Both the position numbers and the translations under genes were made by a program. Shown piece after piece: positions 30,005 through 37,948 of a stretch of 64,000 bases of DNA. How positions within the stretch are numbered: position 1 is the stretch's first letter; every line of letters starts with the position of its first letter. The notes under the pieces are model-generated. The model was not told where the DNA came from. It searched no databases and was given only the letters and a program-made list of their open reading frames with translations. Location: NCBI GenBank assembly GCA_905182265.1, contig CAJJAO010000019.1, positions 1-64,000 on the forward strand, read 5' to 3'. Source of the DNA: a gamma proteobacterium HTCC2207. GTDB lineage: Bacteria > Pseudomonadota > Gammaproteobacteria > Pseudomonadales > Porticoccaceae.

Positions 30005-30808
30005 ATGCAACCTATGGTTAACATCGCCCTTCGTGCCGCCCGTCAAGCAGGCGAAATGATTGTCAAATCTGCAGATAATCTAGATTTAGTGAGGGTTGAT
30101 GAGAAGGGGCGCCATGACTTTGTCACTGAAGTGGATCGCCGCTCAGAAGAAACTATTATCTACAACATTAAAAAAGCCTTTCCTGACCACCGTTTTCTGG
30201 GTGAGGAAAGTGGTGTCAGCGGCAATCTGGATTCCGATATCGAGTGGATCATCGACCCCTTAGATGGCACCACCAATTTTGTTCGCGGTATTCCCCACGT
30301 TGCAATTTCAATTGCCTGTCGCGTTAAGGGTAAATTGGAACATGGCGTGATTCTTGAGCCTTTTAAGCGCGAAGAATTTACCGCAAGCCGAGGCTATGGC
30401 GCCAAACTTAATGGCCGCCGCATTCGCGTCTCTGGTCGCACAGAAAAAGCCGGTGCACTCTATGGCACAGGTATTCCTTTTAGCGAACCTACTTTTAATG
30501 ACATGGATAAGTACCTTGCCTGCATGCACGAGTTTGCCGACAACTCAGCGGGCATTCGCCGCATGGGCGTGGCATCACTAGATCTGGCCTATTTGGCTGC
30601 TGGCCGCATGGATGTATTCTGGGAAATGTCACTAAAGCCTTGGGATATAGCGGCAGGCGTACTGATTGTTCGTGAAGCCGGCGGCATGGTCAGCGACTTT
30701 CAAGGGGGCGAGAAATTTATGGAGTCTGGACACATTCTGGCCTGCACACCAAAATTATTTAAACCCAGCTTAAAAGTAATCTCTAAGCATTTGGGCCATT
30801 GCAAATAA
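30005..30808 (+). CDS. suhB: Inositol monophosphatase family protein SuhB
   Basis: This 267-residue Mg2+-dependent phosphatase is also a Nus-factor partner in rRNA transcription antitermination in E. coli. Metal-binding motifs are GEESG, WIIDPLDGTTNFVRG and KPWDIAAGVLIVREAGG. It is divergent from trmJ across a 216-base gap, the usual trmJ/suhB layout. Confidence 0.96.
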   Translation: MQPMVNIALRAARQAGEMIVKSADNLDLVRVDEKGRHDFVTEVDRRSEETIIYNIKKAFPDHRFLGEESGVSGNLDSDIEWIIDPLDGTTNFVRGIPHVAISIACRVKGKLEHGVILEPFKREEFTASRGYGAKLNGRRIRVSGRTEKAGALYGTGIPFSEPTFNDMDKYLACMHEFADNSAGIRRMGVASLDLAYLAAGRMDVFWEMSLKPWDIAAGVLIVREAGGMVSDFQGGEKFMESGHILACTPKLFKPSLKVISKHLGHCK

Positions 30809-30816
30809 TCGACCCC

Positions 30817-30866
30817 AGCGGATAGACAGCCCTGAGCAGATAGACAGCCCTGAGCGGATAGAGCGC
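30817..30866. repeat. 18-bp tandem repeat after suhB
   Basis: Units AGCGGATAGACAGCCCTG, AGCAGATAGACAGCCCTG and a partial AGCGGATAGAGCGCC follow one another between the convergent suhB and HupE-like genes, starting eight bases after the suhB stop. Confidence 0.85.
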
Positions 30867-30879
30867 CTAAACAAGCCCC

Positions 30880-31881
30880 TTAAAACAAAAGCCCGAAGCG
30901 CTCAAACAGCCAGTAAGCACCCGTAATACCGACCCCATAAACAACAATTTCAGCAAGCACCGACCGGTGTTTGCTGACTGCCGTAATATAGCGCAGCGCC
31001 ACAAACACTAGAGCCAGCACCGCAGCAATAAACAGCAGCTGACCAAGCTCAACGCCAATATTGAAAAACAGCAGTGCCTGCACCTTCATGGACGCAGGCA
31101 GACCCAGCTCCTGTAATACCACGGCAAAACCAAAACCATGCAACAGTCCAAAAGCAGATGAAGCACTCACAGGGTAACGCCAGGTAAAGCTCAGGGGCGT
31201 CCCCTCTTCTGCTCTATTGTGCTTAATAATCTCCACCGCCAAAAGCACAATACTCAGGGCAATCAACAGCTCCACCAACTCTGTGGGCAATCTGAAAATA
31301 TCTAATGTTGCGAGAGTCAGGGTAATAGAGTGGGCGATAGTAAACCCTGTCACCGTGAGCAACAGGCGCCTAAAACCACCGGCAATAATAATTAAACAGA
31401 GTACAAATAGCAGGTGATCTGTACCCACGAGAATATGTTCTATACCCGCCACGGTGTACTGCTTGGCAACGACACCAGCGCTGGTGGCCAAGGGGATATT
31501 AACGGTGGTTTTTTCTGGCCCAGAAAATACCTGAATCGGTTCTTCGTTAAAGGGCTTAAAAACAATTAAGGAGGTGAGAGCAGGATTGCTGCGGGGGTAA
31601 TCTAATACCACGGCAAAGGCCGCCTCTGCGTCTTTGATCTCGCATTGATAAAGCCTGCGGCCAATTAACCCAGCAGCATTGCCTCCATTAACTAGCAAGC
31701 AGTCTGGGTGCTGCAATTTAATCCGTGGCTCTTGGCCATCGGGCATCACCGGCGGTACTTTCCACTTAAGTAAATACTGACTAACGCTGTTTTCGGTAAC
31801 CTCTACATAGACCGGCCGCGCTTCATCGGCGACCACCCAACCACATAGCAATAACGTCAACGCAAAAAATAGTGAACGCAC
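30880..31881 (-). CDS. HupE/UreJ-family membrane protein
   Basis: This 333-residue protein has a signal peptide (RSLFFALTLLLCGWVVADE), a periplasmic N-terminal part (about 20-150) and a C-terminal bundle of about six membrane helices. The C-terminal region carries HupE/UreJ hallmarks: GIEHILVGTDHLLFVL, FTIAHSITLTLA, FGLLHGFGFA and FFNIGVELGQL, rich in His and Asp suited to metal transfer. Family members are linked to Ni/Co handling, but no hydrogenase or urease is nearby, so the substrate is open. It starts at a GTG whose G is the last base of the PPIase stop (TAGTG), indicating tight coupling. Confidence 0.85.
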   Translation of the reverse strand: MRSLFFALTLLLCGWVVADEARPVYVEVTENSVSQYLLKWKVPPVMPDGQEPRIKLQHPDCLLVNGGNAAGLIGRRLYQCEIKDAEAAFAVVLDYPRSNPALTSLIVFKPFNEEPIQVFSGPEKTTVNIPLATSAGVVAKQYTVAGIEHILVGTDHLLFVLCLIIIAGGFRRLLLTVTGFTIAHSITLTLATLDIFRLPTELVELLIALSIVLLAVEIIKHNRAEEGTPLSFTWRYPVSASSAFGLLHGFGFAVVLQELGLPASMKVQALLFFNIGVELGQLLFIAAVLALVFVALRYITAVSKHRSVLAEIVVYGVGITGAYWLFERFGLLF

Positions 31882-32801
31882 TATTCTGTTACTACTAGGT
31901 CTGTTGCTACTTGATCTGTTACTGGGCGGTCCGTCACTATCTGGTATTTGGCCAACAATTTTTTGATCGCCAGCCGCTTAGTATCGGACTGCTGTAGACG
32001 CTGAGCATCGGCAAACACCCCGGAGCTAACTTCTTCAAATTCTGGGATATAAGCAGCATTATTTTTAACCAACAACACTAGGTGCCAACCGTAGTTCGAC
32101 GGCACCGGCCCCTGCCAGGCTTCGCCAATGCTGTAAGCAAACAGCTGCTCTTGAAAGGGCTTGCCAAAATGGCTGCCGATTTCATCATCTTCACGATTGA
32201 CGTAGTTGCGGTTATAAAGAAACCGCTCACCATATCTGGAGGCCTTTTCAAAAGGCACCTGCTCAGCATTCAGCTCCGCCAATAGTTTATCGGCAGTTAT
32301 TTTAGCCGCATCTACACTGCGGTTTTGCGATGAAACAAACACATGGGTAAAGGTGGTTTCTGCCGACTTTTTATACGCTTGCCGATGTTCGGCATAGTAA
32401 GCCCGCAAATCATCTTCGGTTAAGGGCTGAGTTTCGTCATAAAAACCCTGGGCTAGATAGTCCATTTTTTGAATCAGCCTGCGGCGAATAATCTGGTCAT
32501 TTTTGTCCAAATTAAGCGCCATGGCTTCGCGAAATAGCACCTCGTTACGAGCATAGTCATCGACCAGCCGCTGACGATCTTCCGAGCTCAATCTCTGCAG
32601 TGCCTCCATCGCCTGGTCAGGCTTAAAGGTCTTAGCCCGCAGCTGCATAAACTGCAGCAGCTGCTTATCCGTTATCTCAATGCGATACTGATCATAGGCG
32701 TAGTCTTCGGCATTGATCAAACGCTCACCGCCCAATAGCACCAGAGCAATAATTAAAAACTGAAATAATGGCTCTTTGGCTAACTTATTAATAAAACGCA
32801 T
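31881..32801 (-). CDS. Periplasmic parvulin-type peptidyl-prolyl isomerase
   Basis: This 306-residue protein has a single N-terminal membrane anchor (FLIIALVLLGGERLI). A SurA-N-like helical part (about 40-140) follows, then a rotamase/PpiC-like domain (about 143-260, THVFVSSQNR, GSHFGKPFQEQLF, PVPSNYGWHLVLL). The C-terminal 20 residues are low-complexity VTDRP/VTDQV/ATDLV repeats. It follows the DUF3604 gene by nine bases and overlaps the HupE-like gene, so it probably folds or processes products of this operon. Confidence 0.82.
   Translation of the reverse strand: MRFINKLAKEPLFQFLIIALVLLGGERLINAEDYAYDQYRIEITDKQLLQFMQLRAKTFKPDQAMEALQRLSSEDRQRLVDDYARNEVLFREAMALNLDKNDQIIRRRLIQKMDYLAQGFYDETQPLTEDDLRAYYAEHRQAYKKSAETTFTHVFVSSQNRSVDAAKITADKLLAELNAEQVPFEKASRYGERFLYNRNYVNREDDEIGSHFGKPFQEQLFAYSIGEAWQGPVPSNYGWHLVLLVKNNAAYIPEFEEVSSGVFADAQRLQQSDTKRLAIKKLLAKYQIVTDRPVTDQVATDLVVTE
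31885..31944 (-). repeat. 15-bp in-frame tandem repeat at the 3' end of the PPIase gene
   Basis: Four contiguous 15-base units (plus-strand TCTGTTACTACTAGG, TCTGTTGCTACTTGA, TCTGTTACTGGGCGG, TCCGTCACTATCTGG) encode the C-terminal five-residue repeats of the isomerase and end next to its stop codon. Confidence 0.9.
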
Positions 32802-32810
32802 AAAGTCCTT

Positions 32811-34724
32811 TTAGGGCGTATACCAAACTGGTGAGGTATAGGCTCGTTCCTGAATTGTTTTGGCACCGCGAGGTGGGTTGTCCAGCTGCAGTGCAAGGCT
32901 GTCGTATAAACCATTGCGCGGCGTTGGAATCTGCAGCACCCGGGCATAATAAAATGCTGACTGAGATGGTTCAAAATCTGGATCGGACCATTTAATAGCA
33001 AACTCCGCCTGACCAATGGTGTTGGTATAGCGAGCCGAGGTTAGATCTACCGTATTACCCAAAGCTGGCAACTTGCCATCCGCACTCAGCACTCTGTCTC
33101 CGGACCAAATTATATTGTAGACCTGCTCATGCTGTTCGCCACTGGCGTCAACCCAACCTTTAACGATTTGCACACGATCCAAATTAGCATCGACCGGGCC
33201 CTTAACTGCCCGTACCAAAAATTGTGGTGCGCCACCAACCAAGTCTCCGCCCTTTAAACCTACTCCTTTTAAGTCTCCACCCATTGGCACACCGTGCTGG
33301 TAGCCTATAGCGGCAAAGTTATCTGAGGTCTCGGCATTAGCAGGGAAATCCCAGCCCGCAAAGAGCTGTACACGCATGCGCGGGCCACTGGTGGCATAAG
33401 TTTCTTTGCGCTTAAAAGCGGCATAAATGGCTTCACGATTATTGCCTGTAGCCCAGACTGCCGCCATACCTGAAGCTGACATATCCCAGCCGTCTGCGCC
33501 AGTTGGATTACCCAGTACCGGTGCTTTGGTTTCTGGTGTTGAGTCCTTGGCCATCTTGCCCCAGAAATTGCCTTCCTCTGCGGTAGACAGTCCCGAATGG
33601 GCGTCAGTTGAACCAATAAAACCAAACTTATAGGGGTTTACACCAATTTTCTGCTCAAGAGCCAAACCGGTTTTTAGAGCCGGGCGAACATAGTCACCTT
33701 TGGAAACTGCGGTTTTGCCTGCTGTAGTTTGAATAAAGTGCTCATAGGTTTCGAAGTCGGCAAATTCGTCCTGTGGAGAAAATTGGGCATGGGTTTCACT
33801 GTCGCCTTTAATCTGCGTGACCTCAGTAACCGGCTCCCACAGCATGCGGGTACGGGCATAGTCGGCTGTAATAGCCTCACCCTTAACCGTCGTCTCGGCA
33901 AACATATAGCCTTTGGAGATATTCGAGTTATGGGGGATGGAGATAAAGCGGCTATCGGTACGCTGCGCCGTCTCGTCTAGCCACTGCCAGAGATCCTCTG
34001 GGTACTGGCTCTGGTCAGAGCCATAGGGAATATATTGATTGGCTTTATCTGCGCCGTCTGGGGTAATCACAATACGGTGCAAATTGGCGCCCGTGGGAAT
34101 CGAACTCCATTCCCAGCCCAGAATACTGGTAAATACGCCGGGCTCATTATGTAATTCAGCAGTAGCGACAATATCTTGCCAAGCGCCTTGAGATGTCCCT
34201 GAGGTATCACCAAAGAGAGCTACCGAGCCAATATTATTATTGACGTCGGCCACGGGGTCGCCGCCAACAACTGCCGCAGACTTAGGCAAGAACTTGCCAA
34301 AAAAAGCGCGCCCCAGATCTTTGTCCAGTGCATTATTCAGAGCCATTACGGCCCACCAACGCTTGATTGAGGTGAACCAGCCGACATCCTGCCACTCAAT
34401 CGTTTCATTGCGGATCGCTTTCATTACCCCTAACATTTCTGCGTGGTCAGACACCACCAAAAAGTCTAGAGGCGTGTCAATTTGGACTCGCGCACGGTTA
34501 TAAGGGTGAATCACCGGCTGGCCTTTGGCCCAACGAAAAGCGGTGTCTGGGTCGGCGCTAAAGTTATTATTCAGGAACGCGTCAAACGAATAACTCGTGT
34601 GCAGATGGGTATCACCAAAATAGACGTCGGTCTGCTGTGGCGCACTAGGCTTTTCTGCTTGGCTAGCGTTGGCCCAACAAGAGAGGGACAGTAATAACCC
34701 TGCGGAAATGGCAATTGCTTTCAT
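32811..34724 (-). CDS. DUF3604 secreted PHP-like protein
   Basis: This 637-residue protein has a Sec signal peptide (MKAIAISAGLLLSLSCWANA). Metal-binding motifs like those of the PHP/amidohydrolase fold are FGDTHLHTSYSFDA (His40, His42), VVSDHAEMLG (Asp93, His94), SIPHNSN and IGSTDAHSG. These features match DUF3604, a family of unknown function common in marine bacteria. A phosphoesterase or other hydrolase role is suggested by the motif pattern only. It is the second gene of a four-gene operon with a DUF4345-like protein upstream and PPIase and HupE-like genes downstream. Residues around 475-500 are a GGDLK/GVGLK/GGDLV repeat. Confidence 0.88.
   Translation of the reverse strand: MKAIAISAGLLLSLSCWANASQAEKPSAPQQTDVYFGDTHLHTSYSFDAFLNNNFSADPDTAFRWAKGQPVIHPYNRARVQIDTPLDFLVVSDHAEMLGVMKAIRNETIEWQDVGWFTSIKRWWAVMALNNALDKDLGRAFFGKFLPKSAAVVGGDPVADVNNNIGSVALFGDTSGTSQGAWQDIVATAELHNEPGVFTSILGWEWSSIPTGANLHRIVITPDGADKANQYIPYGSDQSQYPEDLWQWLDETAQRTDSRFISIPHNSNISKGYMFAETTVKGEAITADYARTRMLWEPVTEVTQIKGDSETHAQFSPQDEFADFETYEHFIQTTAGKTAVSKGDYVRPALKTGLALEQKIGVNPYKFGFIGSTDAHSGLSTAEEGNFWGKMAKDSTPETKAPVLGNPTGADGWDMSASGMAAVWATGNNREAIYAAFKRKETYATSGPRMRVQLFAGWDFPANAETSDNFAAIGYQHGVPMGGDLKGVGLKGGDLVGGAPQFLVRAVKGPVDANLDRVQIVKGWVDASGEQHEQVYNIIWSGDRVLSADGKLPALGNTVDLTSARYTNTIGQAEFAIKWSDPDFEPSQSAFYYARVLQIPTPRNGLYDSLALQLDNPPRGAKTIQERAYTSPVWYTP
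33241..33285 (-). repeat. 15-bp in-frame tandem repeat inside the DUF3604 gene
   Basis: Three 15-base units (AAGTCTCCGCCCTTT, AAACCTACTCCTTTT, AAGTCTCCACCCATT on the plus strand) encode the local Gly-rich five-residue repeats. Confidence 0.75.
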
Positions 34725-34734
34725 GGTTTTCTCC

Positions 34735-35121
34735 TTAGCTCTTTTTGGGGCTGGCTAATGTTCTGCGTGAATACTCTAATAATGCAACCGCTACCAGCTC
34801 AATGACTGTAGAGCGAATCGCTGGGTCAGTAAGGCCATCCAACACAATATGTACCATGCGGCCAAACAAAACTGTCAGCATAAATACCAGAGGGACGGCC
34901 AACCAGGCAGCATTGCCCGGACGAGACCCATAGAAAGTAAAGATTGCCAGCATCAAAAAGGTGCCGCCCAAATCGCCGCGCAACGTACCCATGCCATGGG
35001 TCTCGATAGCTCTTACAGAAAAGTCAGCTTCCATACCCGCTGGGTCAAACATAAAACCCATCGCGCCCGCCAACATACCTAGAGCCAGCAACGCCAGCAC
35101 AACTCGTAAACCCTTTTCCAT
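34735..35121 (-). CDS. Small four-helix membrane protein, DUF4345-like
   Basis: This 128-residue protein has about four predicted membrane helices. Near the N-terminus it reads LRVVLALLALGMLAGAMGFM, followed by a conserved-looking HGMGTLRGDLGGTFLMLA segment and GRMVHIVLDGL. The layout resembles DUF4345-type proteins. It lies ten bases upstream of the DUF3604 gene and is the first gene of that operon. No function can be assigned. Confidence 0.75.
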   Translation of the reverse strand: MEKGLRVVLALLALGMLAGAMGFMFDPAGMEADFSVRAIETHGMGTLRGDLGGTFLMLAIFTFYGSRPGNAAWLAVPLVFMLTVLFGRMVHIVLDGLTDPAIRSTVIELVAVALLEYSRRTLASPKKS

Positions 35122-35304
35122 GTGAAACCCTCTTTTTATAGTTATTTTTATGGTCCCCAGCTTAACTCATTTGTATCCAATCTCAATTGCAAATTAGCCC
35201 TCGAGGAAATATTCAACATAATCAGTCCTGAGAGCCAAACCCTTTGCCCAAAAACCCCAGTACTGTAAAGTGCAGCAAACTATTATTCAAAGCCCAAACT
35301 GACT

Positions 35305-36609
35305 ATGCACAGTTTCTCCAAAACCACCGGTATCTCGGTCGTCGTCGCCAACATGGTCGGTACTGGGGTTTTTACCAGCTTGGGATTTCAGCTACTCAAT
35401 ATTCAATCGCCATTTGTGCTCATGATGCTATGGCTAGTGGGCGGTTTAACGGCCCTGTGCGGTGCCCTTACCTATGCAGAATTAGGCGCAAACCTACCCC
35501 GCTCCGGTGGCGAGTACAATTTTCTCACCCGACTCTACCACCCCTGCGCTGGGTTTATCTCTGGCTGGGTTTCAGCTACCGTGGGCTTTGCCGCCCCCGT
35601 AGCATTGGCAGCCATAACCTTCGGTGCCTATTTGTCAGCGGTATTTCCCGAGATATCTAGAACCTGGGCCGCAGGGTCTCTGGTGCTTATATTAACCTTG
35701 GCTCACTGTCTGTCTCGAAGTGCCAGCAGCAGCGTGCAACAGGTTTTTACCGCCCTCAAGATACTGCTCATACTGCTATTTTGCGCCATAGTGTTTATTT
35801 GGGGCGACAGCCCCCAGGCACTTAACTTCGCCCCGCAGGCCGGAGATCAAAAACTACTCTTTAGCGGCGCCTTTGCCGTGGCACTTATTTATGTCAATTA
35901 CGCCTACACCGGTTGGAATGCAGCAACCTATCTGACCGGCGAAATGGAAAACCCCCAGCGCAACCTACCTCTGGTTTTAATCATTGGTACCGCTCTGGTG
36001 ATGATGATTTACCTACTGCTTAATTTTACTTTTCTTAGTGCTGCCCCTATAGCCAGCCTTGAAGGCAAGTTAGAAATAGGCGTTATTGTGGCCGACTCCG
36101 CTCTAGGCGGTGGTGCTGGCAAAGTGATGGGCGCGGTACTGGCACTCTTACTAGTCTCGACCGTTAGTGCCATGACCATGGCAGGCCCAAGGGTACTGCA
36201 GATGATTGGGGAAGATTTTAAAGTGTTTTCCAAACTCGCCAAGTGCAATGATCAGGGCATTCCGGTACTCGCCATTCTCTTTCAAGGGATGTTAGCTATC
36301 TTCTTTATTGTCAGTGCGACCTTCGAGTCGGTACTGATTTTCTCGAGTTTTGTGCTGGGTATTAATACTGTGTTTTCTGTACTCGGAGTATTTGTACTAC
36401 GTTATAAAAAACTCAATATCACCGGCGCCTACAAAACCTTTGCCTACCCTATCGCACCGCTTATTTATTTAGGCGTCACGCTATGGACCCTAGTCTATGT
36501 TCTGCTGGCACGACCACAGGAAGGGTTGATGGGATTGGGCATTATTGTGGCGGGTGCCGTTATCTACTATTTATCTGCCGATAAGACTGCGCAAGATTCG
36601 GGTCGATAA
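35305..36609 (+). CDS. APC-family amino acid permease
   Basis: This 434-residue protein has about 12 membrane segments and no signal peptide. The N-terminal GISVVVANMVGTGVFTSLGF is the substrate-binding glycine-rich helix 1 of APC transporters. Further family features are ELGANLPRSGGEYNFL in helix 3 and the NYAYTGWNAATYLTGEMENP region in helix 6. The substrate is likely an amino acid or related amine, but it cannot be read from the sequence. It is divergent from the DUF4345-like gene and 28 bases ahead of the AraC-Ogt gene. Confidence 0.87.
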   Translation: MHSFSKTTGISVVVANMVGTGVFTSLGFQLLNIQSPFVLMMLWLVGGLTALCGALTYAELGANLPRSGGEYNFLTRLYHPCAGFISGWVSATVGFAAPVALAAITFGAYLSAVFPEISRTWAAGSLVLILTLAHCLSRSASSSVQQVFTALKILLILLFCAIVFIWGDSPQALNFAPQAGDQKLLFSGAFAVALIYVNYAYTGWNAATYLTGEMENPQRNLPLVLIIGTALVMMIYLLLNFTFLSAAPIASLEGKLEIGVIVADSALGGGAGKVMGAVLALLLVSTVSAMTMAGPRVLQMIGEDFKVFSKLAKCNDQGIPVLAILFQGMLAIFFIVSATFESVLIFSSFVLGINTVFSVLGVFVLRYKKLNITGAYKTFAYPIAPLIYLGVTLWTLVYVLLARPQEGLMGLGIIVAGAVIYYLSADKTAQDSGR

Positions 36610-36637
36610 ATTTCACTAGCTCAGCAATACTAGAGTT

Positions 36638-37468
36638 ATGAATTCAGACTATCAGCGCATCGCCGACGCTATCGGCTACATCAATGCCAACATCCAACAG
36701 CAGCCCTCGCTGGATGAAATAGCGGCCGCTATTAATTTGAGCCCCTTTCACTTCCAGCGTCTGTTTAGTCGCTGGGCTGGGGTCACGCCAAAAAAATATC
36801 TGCAAATTCTTACTGTTGATAGAGCCAAAGAGTTGTTGGCTGCATCTAAGCCTTTGCTTGAAGTGTCCGACAGTATTGGATTGAGCAGCAGCTCTCGACT
36901 CTACGATCATTTTGTTCAATTAGAGGCCGTCACTCCCGGTGAATATAAAGCACAGGGTGCAGGCATAAATATTCAGTACGACGTTGCCGAGAGTCCTTTT
37001 GGCGATATTTTTATTGCCGTCACCCCCAGGGGGATTTGCGCTCTGTCGTTTGTTTCGGATGGCAATATTGAGCCTTCACTTATCAGCCTACAAAAGCACT
37101 GGCCCAAAGCGACGATGGAGAAGGGGTCGACAGCGACGGTAAAAACTGTCGAAGCGATCTTTACTGGCGATAGAACAATAAAAGGCCCTCTGTCTCTGCA
37201 TGTGGCAGGCACTAACTTTCAAGTGGCTGTTTGGCGTGCGCTATTACAAATTGATCCGGGCTGTATTAAAAGTTATGGCCAAGTGGCTGCTGCTGTGGGC
37301 AGGCCCAAGGCATCCCGGGCGGTGGGCACGGCGATTGGTTCTAATCCGGTGGCGTTTTTTATTCCCTGTCATCGGGTGCTGCAACAGAGCGGTAAGATTG
37401 GCGGCTATTTATGGGGTGAAACCCGCAAGCACGCGATTCATGCTTGGGAATCTGCTAGGCATGGCTAG
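36638..37468 (+). CDS. AraC-HTH/O6-alkylguanine-DNA alkyltransferase fusion (Ada-like)
   Basis: This 276-residue protein has an N-terminal AraC helix-turn-helix pair (about 1-105, PSLDEIAAAINLSPFHFQRL, VTPKKYLQILTVDRAKELL). A C-terminal methylated-DNA cysteine methyltransferase follows (about 108-275) with the acceptor Cys244 in FIPCHRV and the wing/recognition residues GRPKASRAVGTAIGSNP. It lacks the N-terminal zinc domain of E. coli Ada whose cysteine accepts methyl from phosphotriesters. It should repair O6-methylguanine; whether it also regulates genes is unknown. Confidence 0.92.
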   Translation: MNSDYQRIADAIGYINANIQQQPSLDEIAAAINLSPFHFQRLFSRWAGVTPKKYLQILTVDRAKELLAASKPLLEVSDSIGLSSSSRLYDHFVQLEAVTPGEYKAQGAGINIQYDVAESPFGDIFIAVTPRGICALSFVSDGNIEPSLISLQKHWPKATMEKGSTATVKTVEAIFTGDRTIKGPLSLHVAGTNFQVAVWRALLQIDPGCIKSYGQVAAAVGRPKASRAVGTAIGSNPVAFFIPCHRVLQQSGKIGGYLWGETRKHAIHAWESARHG

Positions 37469-37493
37469 GTGATCTGGTTGTTCGGAGCGCTGA

Positions 37494-37869
37494 CCCGGCT
37501 TACGTATCCCTGTCCTCTTTCAAAACCGTAACCAGCATCCATGCTGGCCCCGGTTTTGAAAGAGGATAAGGGTAGGAAATCCTCAACATCGGAGCGAGAT
37601 TCTTTAATGGGTTCTGTTTTTTTAGGTTTTTTTGGGATGTACTGCGAGAATTCAAATAGTGCCTAGGGCTATCCTGGCGATCAATCAGGGCCCGTTTATG
37701 GGTGTGATCATTTTCAGATTAAGAGAGCTCACTGTCTGAGCGTAGCGAGTTGAGCGAACGCTGAAAATGGTTGCACCCATGGGACCGTCGCAAGGATAGC
37801 CCTAGGTGCTATTGTGCTCCCCTGCCACACCAAGGCGATCCTTCGTCGCTTCGATATGTCAGGATGACA
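37494..37869 (+). repeat. Long intergenic foldback repeat, copy 1
   Basis: This 480-base gene-free stretch holds two structured modules. Module A has a perfect 16-bp stem (37513-37528 with 37551-37566, TCCTCTTTCAAAACCG) enclosing a small CCAGCAT/ATGCTGG hairpin. Module B (37656-37812) is a long foldback. Its outer arms are CCTAGGGCTATCCT (37662-37675) and AGGATAGCCCTAGG (37793-37806), and its inner arms are ATGGGTG...CACCCAT and ATTTTCAG...CTGAAAAT around a 43-base head with GCTCA/TGAGC. It ends with CTTCGTCGCTTCG...GTCAGGATGACA. Related copies lie at 50866-51264 (both modules, same orientation) and 8672-8768 (module A, inverted). No coding frame fits. Confidence 0.9.
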
Positions 37870-37912
37870 ATTTTTGGAGATGGTGGGATTAAAATGATTG
37901 GAACATCAGACA

Positions 37913-37940
37913 TATGGCCTAGCGTTTAAACTAGGCCATA
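37913..37940 (-). terminator. Hairpin after the aldehyde dehydrogenase gene
   Basis: TATGGCCTAG and CTAGGCCATA form a perfect 10-bp stem with an 8-base loop, nine bases past the aldehyde dehydrogenase stop. There is no U-run, so termination strength is uncertain. Confidence 0.55.
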
Positions 37941-37948
37941 CCGTATTT

